Assembly (NCBI RefSeq): GCF_007743815.1 | Contig: NZ_CP036265.1 | Location: 832,501 to 896,500 of the forward strand | Source of the DNA: Alienimonas californiensis | GTDB lineage: Bacteria; Planctomycetota; Planctomycetia; Planctomycetales; Planctomycetaceae | Direction: 5' to 3' | Length of the DNA stretch: 64,000 nt | Shown here: positions 54,997 to 63,269 of the stretch, piece by piece | Numbering within the stretch: the stretch's first letter is position 1 | Layout of the letters: the number at the start of each line of letters is the position of its first letter | Notes under the pieces: generated by a model | What the model saw: the letters and a program-made list of their open reading frames with translations, nothing else | What the model was told of the DNA's origin: nothing | Database searches by the model: none | Translations under genes and position numbers: made by a program

Positions 54997-56040
54997 TCAG
55001 AAACCCATAAAGCTACCGAGCGGTTCTCCGAGCTTCCGAAACGGATAGGTAGAGAACACGCTGGCGGGAACACCCCTCTGCGTCCATGCGGGCTCGACGT
55101 TGGCGGGGGATACGCAGAAGTTGATGCCCAGCAGCTTTCCACCGCTCACGCTGCCAGACATCCTCTTTCCGTCGCGTCTAATGCGCACACGCACCTTCCG
55201 GTCAGGTGACGCAGCAGCTACGGCGGGTCCAAGCACATCCTTTGTCATGGTCTCTCCGGTCAACGATTTGCCGTTGTACGATATGAGCACGTCACCGACT
55301 TCCAGCTTGATGGAAGATCCGAGGCCGTTAGGCTTGACCAATGTGATGACCGGACACCCGTCGTCAACCAGAGGCAGATCGACCCCCAGTTGCTGTGAGA
55401 TTCTCGCCCGCACCTCGTACTTCTCCCGAGCGATCTCTCGCCGCAACTTCAGCAGCGCGTCCTGGGTCGCGCGGTAGTCGTTGATCTGCCCCGCTAACGA
55501 CGCCATCACTCCCGCGACAACGTTCTCTTCGAGCGACGAGCGAGGGTCGTAGTTTTCAATGAACTTGTCCGCGTTGTCGCCGTAGAAACTGACGAACCCG
55601 AGAGGGTCATGCACATACCTCATCCACTCCGACCCCCGACGGAGTCTCTGCTGTGCCTGAAGTTCCAAGACTAAGCAGGCTTTCAGGTTCCACTCAACCA
55701 GGTCGGGATGAACGCCAGCCGCGCTCAGCACTCGGAGTTTCTGAGCGCGATCGCTCAAGGCGACGGCGTGCTCCTTGAACTGGTCAATGTGAATCTCGCC
55801 GCGAATTGCGTCTCTCGAGATAAGGCACTGATCGTCGCCGAGTGCTTCGATGATGTTGGGGGTAAGGTGGACCTTCTCCCAGTAGTTTGTGGTGCGGTCA
55901 GCGTCGACGTTCGGCTGTGCCCCAGGCGTAGTCCGACCAGCGGCGGCCGGGTCAGCGGCGACTGTTTCGTCGCCCCCCCCACACAACAGTGCGAATGTGG
56001 TAAGAGCGAGCGGGAGCGGCCCAGGCAACCAAGAAAACAT
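54997..56040 (-). CDS. Exported protein with PDZ-like domain
   Basis: A 347-aa protein with an N-terminal signal-like hydrophobic stretch (LPGPLPLALTTFALLCGGG), a helical middle region rich in Arg/Leu (about 80-210: ACLVLELQAQQRLRRGSEW, DALLKLRREIAREKYEVRARIS) and a C-terminal PDZ-like domain (about 220-310: ITLVKPNGLGSSIKLEVGDVLISYNGKSLTGETMTKDVL). No protease catalytic triad is visible, so it is probably a binding or regulatory protein. GC is lower than the surroundings, suggesting separate acquisition. It is 100 bp beyond the right end of the IS. Confidence 0.7.
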   Translation of the reverse strand: MFSWLPGPLPLALTTFALLCGGGDETVAADPAAAGRTTPGAQPNVDADRTTNYWEKVHLTPNIIEALGDDQCLISRDAIRGEIHIDQFKEHAVALSDRAQKLRVLSAAGVHPDLVEWNLKACLVLELQAQQRLRRGSEWMRYVHDPLGFVSFYGDNADKFIENYDPRSSLEENVVAGVMASLAGQINDYRATQDALLKLRREIAREKYEVRARISQQLGVDLPLVDDGCPVITLVKPNGLGSSIKLEVGDVLISYNGKSLTGETMTKDVLGPAVAAASPDRKVRVRIRRDGKRMSGSVSGGKLLGINFCVSPANVEPAWTQRGVPASVFSTYPFRKLGEPLGSFMGF

Positions 56041-56081
56041 AATGCCTGCCGGAATGTGAGTGTGGCGGAGACCATTCCAGA

Positions 56082-56507
56082 CTACCCGGTGGCGGGCGAA
56101 AAATCAGGCTGGCTTGCCCTGTCCGCGGGCGTCGCCGGCACGTCCGCACAGAGGAACCCGCGGCCGACGCCCATGTCCGCGATCCCGTCCAGATCGACCC
56201 GCTCCAGCTTCCGCTCCGGCGGATAGCCCGGACGGTCGTTGCCGTCGGTCCCCCGGTCGAACTCCACGGCGTTCCTCAGCGGGTACCGGGAGAGGATCGC
56301 CACCTCCAGGCTGCTGTACTGGGCGTCGTCGTTCGGGTTGAAGTCGCTCACGACGACGTACTCCGGCCCGGTCGGCAGCCCCATCGCCTCGGCGACCTCC
56401 CACGAGGTCACCTCGTCCAGAAACAGCACGTACGGCTGCACGCCAGCGGCGAGGGGAGCAAGGTGAGCACGAGGCGGATGTCTGCGGATGTCTACAGCGA
56501 ACTCCAT
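56082..56507 (-). pseudogene. Truncated endonuclease/exonuclease/phosphatase-family gene
   Basis: The frame from about 56507 gives MEFAVDIRRHPP, then VLFLDEVTSWEVAEAMG and SDFNPNDDAQYSSLEVAILSRYPLRNAVEFD. These match the N-terminal part of EEP-family hydrolases (the LQEV block reads LDEV here). It stops soon after RGFLCADV, before the catalytic His and Asp/Asn blocks. The protein is about one third of normal length, so this is a 3'-truncated remnant. Confidence 0.6.
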
Positions 56508-56563
56508 GCCCCCGGGAGATCCCGGCAAGTACGTCGCCTGCGCCGCCGTGACGCCGGCGCCAG

Positions 56564-56974
56564 TCACTCCAGCCCCAGCGCCGCCAGCCCCCTCCGCAGG
56601 TACTCCGACAGCGGCCACTTGCCGACGAGGTAGTCCACCTCGGCGCACCCCGCCCGCCCGTCGCGAAACGCCCGCACTGTCGCGGCCATCGTCTCGGTCG
56701 AGCCGCCGAGCATCCCGATCGCCATCACCGCCGACAGCTCCCGGCGTTTGGGGCGGGTGAGGGTCTTCAGGGCCGTGAGCGTGGCGTCGAGCCGGGTGCT
56801 CTCCGACGGCGCCCACGCGACGGGGTCGGGGACCAGAACGAAATGGTCCAGCTCCCCGATCGGCGGCGGATTCCAGCCGTCGTCCAGGTGCGCGTGCGTG
56901 TCGGGGTCGGCCGCGTCGGCGACGGCCGCGATCTCGGCGGGGGTGATGTGATTGAGGAGCGTGGAGTAGTTCAT
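56564..56974 (-). CDS. DUF3775 family protein
   Basis: A 136-aa cytosolic protein; the ATG at 56974 is preferred over an upstream TTG. The N-terminal TPAEIAAVADAADPD and the C-terminal RRELSAVMAIGMLGGSTETMAATVRAFRDGRAGCAEVDYLVGKWPLSEYLRRGLAALG match the pattern I recall for DUF3775 (paired helices ending YLxGxPxLxxYLxxGL). Function is unknown for the family. Its 3' side runs into the truncated EEP gene. It is the last intact gene before the right end of the island. Confidence 0.7.
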   Translation of the reverse strand: MNYSTLLNHITPAEIAAVADAADPDTHAHLDDGWNPPPIGELDHFVLVPDPVAWAPSESTRLDATLTALKTLTRPKRRELSAVMAIGMLGGSTETMAATVRAFRDGRAGCAEVDYLVGKWPLSEYLRRGLAALGLE

Positions 56975-57369
56975 CGTGCTGGGGTTCAAGCAGGGGAGGG
57001 GGCGGCGACCAGCGTGGTGGCCTTAGCGAGAGTAGTTGGATCTCCGGCGCACTGGCGGACGCCGAAGCGGAGACCGCCTAGCCGGGTTTCGCTCGAATTC
57101 GCCAGCTTGCGGAGAGAACGACTTTCGCACTGACTGCGGCAGTGCTGCTGTTTGGTGGACGTCGCGAAAAACGAGTTACCGTTACGCTCGAGGGGTCAGT
57201 GCAGGTTCTCCGTGTTCTTTCGCTGCTGCTACCAGCCGCTTCCGAGACTCAGCTGCGCCCCGGCGACACCTGGAGCCGCCGAACTCCCTCCAGAAGAACA
57301 AGACCGGCGACGCCACGGCGTGTCCCTCGTCGCGGCCGTCAGGTGCTTCAGCCCCATCACGTCGACGCT
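56975..57369. other. Gap at the distal end of the island
   Basis: No intact gene. The plus and minus frames here are short and Arg/Pro-rich. The right part (about 57229-57369, minus strand) may continue the decayed sulfate-permease-like sequence at 57370-57546 in a shifted frame. The upstream region of the DUF3775 gene lies at the left. Confidence 0.35.
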
Positions 57370-57546
57370 GCCCATGAACCCCCGCTCACGATTGGGTAAG
57401 GGACGTACTCCACGTACCGCCCCTTCGCCGGCAAACCCGTCCCGGCCTGGAACAAGCCGTCGGCGGCCGACGGCATCAGCACCACCTACAGGCCGCTCTC
57501 CGTAACGCCGACGACGGAGATTGCGTCGGCGAAGACCAACGCGATG
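57370..57546 (-). pseudogene. Decayed SulP-type anion transporter fragment
   Basis: Translated on the minus strand the piece reads VFADAISVVGVTESGL, an in-frame stop, then VVLMPSAADGLFQAGTGLPAKGRYVEYVPYPIVSG. The GLFQ...GRYVEYVPYPIVSGF pattern is a conserved block of SulP sulfate permeases; a frame change then gives GFMGSVDVMGL, which would continue that block. Only this conserved core survives, with a stop and a frameshift, so it is a remnant. The assignment is from motif memory. Confidence 0.42.
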
Positions 57547-57608
57547 TGAGCGGGGCGGCCGGCAACGCGGGCGCACACAACAAGGATAGCTTTGGGGGGC
57601 GATCTCGG

Positions 57609-57629
57609 TGTCAGTGGATTTGTCAGTGA
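57609..57629. promoter_or_regulatory. Putative integrase arm-type site, right
   Basis: TGTCAGTGGATTTGTCAGT carries the same two TGTCAGT boxes at the same 11-bp spacing as 26203-26221, here 126 bp inside the right att repeat. The two sites differ only in the AA/TT between the boxes. Confidence 0.5.
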
Positions 57630-57754
57630 CTCCCGCACCCGTGGGCCTTCCAGGGGGCGACCCCGGGTCGACCGCAGGATTGCCCCGCCCTACGGGAGAA
57701 GGATCAATCCCTCGGACGGCCCGCGGCCGCCCTGCGGGCGGCTGCTTTCGCTCC

Positions 57755-57810
57755 GACTTAAAATCCGCCGGGGCGGAAGCCCCGTACGGGTTCGAATCCC
57801 GTCCCGGCCA
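57755..57810 (+). repeat. attR: copy of the tRNA-Leu 3' part
   Basis: 56 bp identical to tRNA-Leu positions 26098-26153 except four bases in the variable arm (GGGGC-GGAA-GCCCC here; GGACC-GGAA-GGTCC there). Both versions pair perfectly, so the four differences are two compensated base pairs. The sequence to the left (no acceptor or D-arm) is unrelated to a tRNA. This is the displaced 3' end of a tRNA-Leu left by integration. Confidence 0.9.
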
Positions 57811-58017
57811 ATTGAGAGGACTTGGATCATCGGTTGAAACGTTCCATTCGCGTGACGCTCGCGGCGGCGGTTTGTTCAGGCGGTTGAGGGTCGCCGCGCG
57901 GGAGCCCGGCGGACGTGCCGCGGGCCTTCTCGATCGCGGCGCCGCGAAGCCATCGTTCGGGATGTTGTAGCCGGGACTACGGGAGCGGCGGCGGGGCGGC
58001 GGGTAGATTGCCGGGTC

Positions 58018-58497
58018 ATGTCCGAGCGCCCCGCCCCCGCACCGACGGCCGACGTCCGCACGCCGACGGCCGAGCCGCGTTCGCCGACGGCCGAGCCGCA
58101 TCGCCATCGGCGGACCCGGAAGGATCACGCCACCGAGGTCGCCGAGGATTACGTCGAGGCGATCGCCGAACTGATTCGCCACCGCGGCGAGTGCCGGGTC
58201 TCGCATCTGGCGGAGCGGTTCTCCGTCAGCCACGTCACCGTGACCCGCACCGTCGGGCGGCTGGTGCGGGACGGCCTGGCGGAGACCGAGCCGCGGGCGC
58301 CGATCACCCTCACCCCGACCGGGGCCGAACTGGCCGCCGCCTGCCGCGAACGACACGCCGCGGTGCTGCGGTTCCTGCTCGCCCTCGGGGTGCCGGAGGC
58401 CGTCGCCCAGGTCGACGCGGAGGGCATCGAACACCACGTCAGCCCGGAAACGCTGGCCGCGATGCGGGGCTTCGCGGCGGCGGCGGCCGTGAAGTAA
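58018..58497 (+). CDS. mntR: MntR/TroR-type metal-dependent repressor (DtxR family)
   Basis: A 159-aa regulator with a disordered N-terminus (about 40 residues with ADVRTPTAEPRSPTAEP repeats and a His-rich HRHRRTRKDHATE). The winged HTH follows (YVEAIAELIRHRGECRVSHLAERFSVSHVTVTRTVGRLVRDGLAE), then the dimerisation/metal domain (RHAAVLRFLLALGVPEAVAQVDAEGIEHHVS). The Asp/Glu of EDYVEAI, the His in CRERHAAV and the EGIEHH cluster correspond to the MntR metal ligands. It lies convergent to the importer operon (58505), 7 bp apart, and probably represses it under metal-replete conditions. It has no SH3-like third domain, as in MntR. Confidence 0.9.
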   Translation: MSERPAPAPTADVRTPTAEPRSPTAEPHRHRRTRKDHATEVAEDYVEAIAELIRHRGECRVSHLAERFSVSHVTVTRTVGRLVRDGLAETEPRAPITLTPTGAELAAACRERHAAVLRFLLALGVPEAVAQVDAEGIEHHVSPETLAAMRGFAAAAAVK

Positions 58498-58504
58498 CGC
58501 GGCC

Positions 58505-59821
58505 TCAGGCGGGCGGTTCCGGCGGGATCGGGGCGCCGTGGGGGTCCGTCGCGGGGGCGTCGGTGGCGGCGTCGAGGGCGTCCCGCAGGCGGCGGTCGGT
58601 GAAGTGCTCCAGCCGGTGGGCCGTGGCGTGCACGCCCTCCGGCGGGCGGTCGGCTTGCGTGGCGAGGTACTCCTCCCACAGCCGATGGGACCGCACGACC
58701 CCGCCGGCGCTCTCCGCCCCCGCGGGGGTCAGCGTCACGCCGGCGGCGGTCTTCTTGACCAGTCTTCGACGCCGCAGGTCACGGAGCGTCCGCCGGAACG
58801 AGGCGCGGCTCGTCCCCAACACCTTCCGCAGCGTGCGGGGGTCGGCAGGGCCGGCGTCTTCCCGCTCCCGCAGGCGGTAGAGCAGCCCCAGCAGGTCGTC
58901 GCCGAGCATGCTGCGGGAGAGCCGGCGGCGGCGCCAGGCCCGCGTCAGCAGGCCGTGCCGGGGGCTGAGCGTCACGCAGAGCACCAGCAGCGCCCCGGCG
59001 GCGACTGCCATCATCCCCGCGGTCGTGGCGCTGCGGTACCCGAACCAGGCGGGAACCTCCAGCGCCGCGACGTGCCCCAGCGCCGCGGAGAGCGCCCCCA
59101 ACAGCACGCTGAGGCCCACCATCGGGGCGAGCCGGTCGGTCAGCAGGAGGGCGGAGGCCGGCGGGACGACGAACATCGCCACCACCAGGACGCTGCCGAC
59201 GCTCTCGAAACTGGCCACCGCCGTCACGGCCACCAGGATCATCAGGGCGAGGTGCATGACCCCGGCCGGGAAGCCGGCGGTGGTGGACAGCGCCGGGTCG
59301 AACGAACTGATCTTCAACTCCTTGAAGAACAGCAGGACGAACAGCCCGTTGACCAGCGTGACGGCCCCCAGCGTCAGCACGGCCCGGGGGATCTCGAACC
59401 CGAGGACGGGCAGCGTGTCCAACGGGGTGAACTCGATCGCCCCGTACAGCACGCAGCCGGGGTCGAGGTCCACCCGGTCCGCCGCCTGCACGATCATCAC
59501 CAGGCCCAGGGCGAACAGCGAGGTGAACACCACGCCCATCGAGGCCCCCTCGTCCACCCGGCCGTAACGGCGGATCCACTCCGTGAACACGGTCGTCAAC
59601 ACGCCGGCGACGACGGCCCCCACGAACATCGGCAGGCTGCTGCGGGACTCGCTGAGGAAGAAGGCCACCGCCAGCCCGGGCAGCACGGCGTGGGTGATCG
59701 CGTCGCCCAGCAGCGTCATCCGACGGAGCACGAGGAAGTTGCCCAGCAGGGCAGACGCCGCCGCGCACAACGCCCCGGCGAGCACGATCCAGCCGTCGAG
59801 AGCCCAGCTCCAGTCGCTCAC
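58505..59821 (-). CDS. Metal ABC importer permease with C-terminal DtxR-like domain (TroD-like)
   Basis: A 438-aa fusion. Residues 1-290 are an ABC-3 family permease with about eight membrane helices (LVLRRMTLLGDAITHAVLPGLAVAFFL; FEIPRAVLTLGAVTLVNGLFVLLFFKELKISSFDP). The C-terminal 130 residues are a DtxR-type module: a winged HTH (DPRTLRKVLGTSRASFRRTLRDLRRRRLVKKTAAGVTLTPAG) followed by the metal/dimer segment RSHRLWEEYLATQADRPPEGVHATAHRLEHFTD. A GTG at 59821 is chosen; it overlaps the upstream stop by 4 nt (GTGA). The earlier in-frame start adds an Arg-rich leader. The module probably senses intracellular metal and gates transport, or acts as a membrane-tethered regulator. Confidence 0.87.
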   Translation of the reverse strand: MSDWSWALDGWIVLAGALCAAASALLGNFLVLRRMTLLGDAITHAVLPGLAVAFFLSESRSSLPMFVGAVVAGVLTTVFTEWIRRYGRVDEGASMGVVFTSLFALGLVMIVQAADRVDLDPGCVLYGAIEFTPLDTLPVLGFEIPRAVLTLGAVTLVNGLFVLLFFKELKISSFDPALSTTAGFPAGVMHLALMILVAVTAVASFESVGSVLVVAMFVVPPASALLLTDRLAPMVGLSVLLGALSAALGHVAALEVPAWFGYRSATTAGMMAVAAGALLVLCVTLSPRHGLLTRAWRRRRLSRSMLGDDLLGLLYRLREREDAGPADPRTLRKVLGTSRASFRRTLRDLRRRRLVKKTAAGVTLTPAGAESAGGVVRSHRLWEEYLATQADRPPEGVHATAHRLEHFTDRRLRDALDAATDAPATDPHGAPIPPEPPA

Positions 59822-61281
59822 CGTGCGGCCCCCGGTTCGCGGTTCAGGTGGGTCAAATCGGGCGCCGCGTCCGGGGCGTGGGCGACGCTGCCGTCCAGCA
59901 GCGATTCGAGTTCGGCGACGACCTCCGGCTCCAGCACGTCGCCGATCGCGTCGGCGGCCCGGTCGACGCGGCCCGGGGCGGCGTCGGCCTGCGTTTCGAG
60001 GTACAGCTCCCACAGCCGGCGCTGGCGGAGCACGCGGGCGGCCTCGGTTTCGCCCGGCTTCGTCAGCCGGACGCGGCCGTCGGTTCGTTCAGCAAAGCCC
60101 GCCGCCACGGCCCGGCCTAGCGCCCGCCCCAACCGGCCGGAGGTCCAGTCGAGGTCCCGTTCCAACTGGTCCTCCCCCGCCCCGCCGGCGCCGGCGGAGT
60201 GCAGGGCGAACAGCAGGCGTTGGCGGTCGACGGAGCGGTTCAGCGCGCGCCGTTTGCGAACCCGCACCAGTGCCCCGCGGGAGGCGCCGAACAGCAGGCT
60301 GAACAGGAAGATCGCGGTGCCGGCCAGTACGATCATCGGGCCGGAGGGCAGCCGGGAGAACAGGGCGCTGACGATCGCCCCCAGCCCGCCGCTGGCGGCC
60401 CCGATCGCCGCGGAGGCGACGAACATCGGCCCCAGTCGGTTCGTCCAGAACCGGGCCGCGGCGGGCGGGGTGATCAGCAGGGCGACCATCAAAATCAGGC
60501 CCACGGCCTGCAAGCCGACGATCGTGACGACCACGACCGCCGCCATCAGAGCCATATCGAGCGCCGCCGTCGGATAGCCCCGGGCACCGGCGAAGCCGTC
60601 GTCGAAGCAGAGCAGCTTGAACTCCTTGAACAGGGCCAGGCAGGCGAGCGCACACAGGGCCCCGGCGCCGACGATGAACTGCACGTCGGTGCGGCCCATG
60701 GAGGCGGTTTTGCCGTAGATGAAGGACTCCAGCCCCGCCGCGTTGCCGCCGCCGGTCTGCTGGGCGACGCTCAGCAGGGCGACGCCGGCGCCGAAGAAGA
60801 CGCTCAGCACGATGCACAGGGCGGCGTCCTCCTTTAGCCGCGTGGTGCGGACGAGCAGCAGGATCGCCCCGACCCCCAGCAGCCCGCTGACCGTCGCCCC
60901 GGCGAGCAGCACGGCCAGCGACTTCCCCTCCCCGCCCCACGCCGCCGCCGCGAGGAACGCCGCCGCGATCCCCGGCAGGGCGGCGTGGCTGAGGGCGTCG
61001 CCCATCAGGGCCCGCTTCCGCAGCAGGGTGAAGCTGCCCACCATCCCCGCGGCCAACCCCAGCAGCGTCGCCCCGAACACGACCACGCGGACGTTGTAGT
61101 CCTCCAACAAAACCACCCGCCGCACGGTCTCCCAGGACGGCCACGCCAGCGACCGCCCGGACAGCGACCCTTGCACCGCCCCCCCCGGCAGCGGCTCGGC
61201 CGCGACCGCCGCCGGGGCGAACGCCGCCGCGAGCAGAACGACCGCGAGCCAGCGCCCGAGGCGTGACGGGGCGGTGCTCAC
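59818..61281 (-). CDS. Metal ABC importer permease with C-terminal DtxR-like domain (TroC-like)
   Basis: A 487-aa permease paralogous to the next one. It starts with a signal-like segment (RWLAVVLLAAAFAPAAVAA) before the first ABC-3 helices, unusual for this family. The core has VVVFGATLLGLAAGMVGSFTLLRKRALMGDALSHAALPGIAAAFL and FKEFKLLCFDDGFAGARGYP. Its C-terminal 120 residues carry a more degenerate HTH (LERDLDWTSGRLGRALGRAVAAGFAERTDGRVRLT) and RQRRLWELYLETQADAAPGRVDRAADAIGDVLEPEVV, the DtxR dimer/metal block. GTG start overlapping the ATPase stop by 4 nt. Confidence 0.87.
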   Translation of the reverse strand: MSTAPSRLGRWLAVVLLAAAFAPAAVAAEPLPGGAVQGSLSGRSLAWPSWETVRRVVLLEDYNVRVVVFGATLLGLAAGMVGSFTLLRKRALMGDALSHAALPGIAAAFLAAAAWGGEGKSLAVLLAGATVSGLLGVGAILLLVRTTRLKEDAALCIVLSVFFGAGVALLSVAQQTGGGNAAGLESFIYGKTASMGRTDVQFIVGAGALCALACLALFKEFKLLCFDDGFAGARGYPTAALDMALMAAVVVVTIVGLQAVGLILMVALLITPPAAARFWTNRLGPMFVASAAIGAASGGLGAIVSALFSRLPSGPMIVLAGTAIFLFSLLFGASRGALVRVRKRRALNRSVDRQRLLFALHSAGAGGAGEDQLERDLDWTSGRLGRALGRAVAAGFAERTDGRVRLTKPGETEAARVLRQRRLWELYLETQADAAPGRVDRAADAIGDVLEPEVVAELESLLDGSVAHAPDAAPDLTHLNREPGAAR

Positions 61282-62081
61282 AGCGAGGCCTCCCGGCGCC
61301 GCATGGTGACGGCGACGTCGTCCAGCAGGGTCAGCCGCCCGCCGTAGGTCTTCTGCAGGTTCTCCGGAGTGAAGGCCGTTTCGACCGACCCCTGAGCGAC
61401 CACCCGCATATTTAAAAGGACGACATAATCAAAATACTCCGGCACCGTTTGCAGGTCGTGGTGCACGGCGACGACGGTGCGGCCGCGGGCCTTCATCTCG
61501 TTCAGCAGGGCGACGACGGCCCGTTCCGTGGCGGCATCGACGGCGGCGAAGGGTTCGTCCATCAGGTACAGCTCCGCGTCCTGCACCAGCGCCCGGGCCA
61601 GGAAGGTGCGCTGCTGTTGGCCGCCGGAGAGCTGGCTGATCTGCCGGTCGGCCAATTCCACGATGCCCACCCGCTCCAGCGCCGCCCGGGCCTTCTCCCG
61701 GTGCTTCTTCCGCACCGGCAGGCACCAACCGATCTCCCGGTACAGGCCCATCGTGACGACGTCCAGGGCATTGACGGGGAAGTCCCAGTCGACGCTCTCC
61801 CGCTGAGGCACGTAGCCCACCCGGCCGCGGACTTTTCGATACGGCTGCCCGAAGAACTCCACCCGGCCGGAGGCCCGCGGGATCAGGCCCATCGCGGCCT
61901 TTAATAACGTGCTCTTGCCGGCCCCGTTGGGGCCGACGATCGCCACCAGCGAACCCGCCGGCGCCTCCATCCGCACGTCCCAAATCACCGGCTTGCGATC
62001 GTAGGCAACCGTTAGATCGTGGATCGCCAGCGGCGCCGGGCCGCCGGGGGCGGATTCCTCGGACGGGGGAACGGCGGTCAT
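61278..62081 (-). CDS. Metal ABC importer ATPase (TroB-like)
   Basis: A 267-aa ATP-binding subunit with Walker A GPNGAGKST, signature LSGGQQQR, Walker B LYLMDEPFAAVD and H-loop VVAVHHDL. The phrase GRVGYVPQRESVDWDFPVNALDVVTMGLY is diagnostic of Mn/Zn/Fe chelate importers of the ZnuC/MntB/TroB type. The ATG overlaps the stop of the binding-protein gene (ATGA), and the stop overlaps the next permease start, giving a fully coupled order binding protein, ATPase, permease, permease. Confidence 0.94.
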   Translation of the reverse strand: MTAVPPSEESAPGGPAPLAIHDLTVAYDRKPVIWDVRMEAPAGSLVAIVGPNGAGKSTLLKAAMGLIPRASGRVEFFGQPYRKVRGRVGYVPQRESVDWDFPVNALDVVTMGLYREIGWCLPVRKKHREKARAALERVGIVELADRQISQLSGGQQQRTFLARALVQDAELYLMDEPFAAVDAATERAVVALLNEMKARGRTVVAVHHDLQTVPEYFDYVVLLNMRVVAQGSVETAFTPENLQKTYGGRLTLLDDVAVTMRRREASL

Positions 62082-63079
62082 TCCGACAGCTCGCCGCCGA
62101 ACCCGCCGGCCGGGGCCTCACCGCCGAGGGCGCGGGCGACGGTGGTGAGGTTGTGGTCCAGCATGCCGACGTAGGTGCCCTCGTAGGAGCCCGCCGGCCC
62201 CATCGCGTCGGAGAACAGTTCCCCGCCGATCGTCACCGCGTGCCCCCGCGCCCGGGCGCCCTCCACCAGCGACTCCACGCTTTTGCGGGGCACGCTGCTC
62301 TCGACGAACACCGCCCGCACGTTCTGTTCGGCCAGCAGGTCCACCAGCGCCGAGACCCGCTGCAGGCCGGCTTCGGACTCCGTGGAAATTCCCTGCACCC
62401 CCTGAACGTCCAGCCCGTAGGCCCGGCCCATGTAGTTGAAGGCGTCGTGCGAAGTGACCAGCACGCGGCTGCCCGCGGGGATCGAGCCGATCACCTGCTT
62501 GCCGTAGGCGTCCAGATCCGCGAGGCGTTTTTGATAGGCGGCGGCGTTGGCGGCGTAGTCGTCGGCGTGGGCGGGGTCGTGCTCCGCCAGCGCCGCCGCA
62601 ACGACGTCCACGCACTGCGACCAGGCGGCGACGTCCATCCAGACATGTGGGTCCGCGTGCCCGGCGAGGTCGTCCGGCTCCAGCAGGAAGGATTCGTCGA
62701 TCGCCTCCGTCACGGCCACGACCGGGCGGGAGCGGGCCATCCGCACCAGCACGTCGGTCATCTTTCCCTCCAGCATCAGGCCGGAATAGAAGATCATGTC
62801 CGCGGTTCCCAACTGCCGCACGTCGTCCCGCGTGGCCTTGTAGAGGTGCGGATCGACGCCGGCGCCGAACATCTGGGCGACCTCGACATGCTCCCCGCCG
62901 ACGTTCCGGACGAGGTCCGCGACCATCCCCGTGGTCGCCACCGCCTTGATCGGGCCGTCGCCGTCATGCGTCCCCCCGCCGGCGGCCGAGTCGCCGTCCG
63001 CGGCGCCGCCGCACCCGACCGTCGCCCCCAGAACGAGGGCCGCGAGAACCGGGAGGAGACGTGTTGTCGTCGCGGTCAC
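62078..63079 (-). CDS. TroA-like metal-binding lipoprotein
   Basis: A 333-aa cluster A-I solute-binding protein with a lipobox (LGATVGC, Cys23) and a His/Asp-rich linker. The four TroA-type ligands can be placed: His78 (GVDPHLYK), His145 (ADPHVWMD), His211 (TSHDAFNYMG) and Asp308 (VGMLDHN). The third ligand being a His in the SHDAF block, rather than a Glu, follows TroA rather than PsaA/MntC; TroA binds Zn and Mn. The GIS-TESEAG block is typical of the TroA subgroup. GTG start at 63079. It delivers metal to the permeases and is the first gene of the operon. Confidence 0.93.
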   Translation of the reverse strand: MTATTTRLLPVLAALVLGATVGCGGAADGDSAAGGGTHDGDGPIKAVATTGMVADLVRNVGGEHVEVAQMFGAGVDPHLYKATRDDVRQLGTADMIFYSGLMLEGKMTDVLVRMARSRPVVAVTEAIDESFLLEPDDLAGHADPHVWMDVAAWSQCVDVVAAALAEHDPAHADDYAANAAAYQKRLADLDAYGKQVIGSIPAGSRVLVTSHDAFNYMGRAYGLDVQGVQGISTESEAGLQRVSALVDLLAEQNVRAVFVESSVPRKSVESLVEGARARGHAVTIGGELFSDAMGPAGSYEGTYVGMLDHNLTTVARALGGEAPAGGFGGELSE

Positions 63080-63126
63080 CGGCGGCGGGATCGGAGAACG
63101 GGGGCGGGGCGAATAGTCCGCAAATC

Positions 63127-63140
63127 GTAGCAGCGGCTAC
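63127..63140. promoter_or_regulatory. Candidate operator upstream of the metal importer operon
   Basis: GTAGC-AGCG-GCTAC, a short perfect inverted repeat 48 bp upstream of the binding-protein start, in the promoter region. DtxR-family repressors bind inverted repeats, and mntR is at the other end of the operon, so this could be its site. It does not match a known MntR consensus by eye. Confidence 0.3.
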
Positions 63141-63198
63141 ATATCCCGACCAGCCGGCCCCGCCATCCATCTTGCCGCAGGCGAGATGGCGGTCGTGC

Positions 63199-63228
63199 TC
63201 CCCTCTCCTCCTTTTGGGGGAGAGGGGA
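63199..63228. terminator. Hairpin between TolC-like gene and importer operon
   Basis: TCCCCTCTCC and GGGGAGAGGGGA form a stem of 10-11 bp around a TCCTTTTG loop, 40 bp after the TolC-like stop (minus strand). No T-run follows, so it may be a factor-dependent or weak terminator or a processing element. Confidence 0.45.
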
Positions 63229-63269
63229 GACGGGCGAACCGGGAGTTCTCCGATCGTGCCGCGTTCGCC

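Noticed and set aside
26098..57810. Prophage
   Set aside because: No capsid, portal, terminase, tail or lysis gene is recognisable anywhere in the island.
57229..58437. Minus-strand 400-codon frame across attR
   Set aside because: It crosses the att repeat and is antisense to mntR. Its translation is Arg/Pro-rich with no family pattern, apart from a few residues of the decayed SulP fragment.
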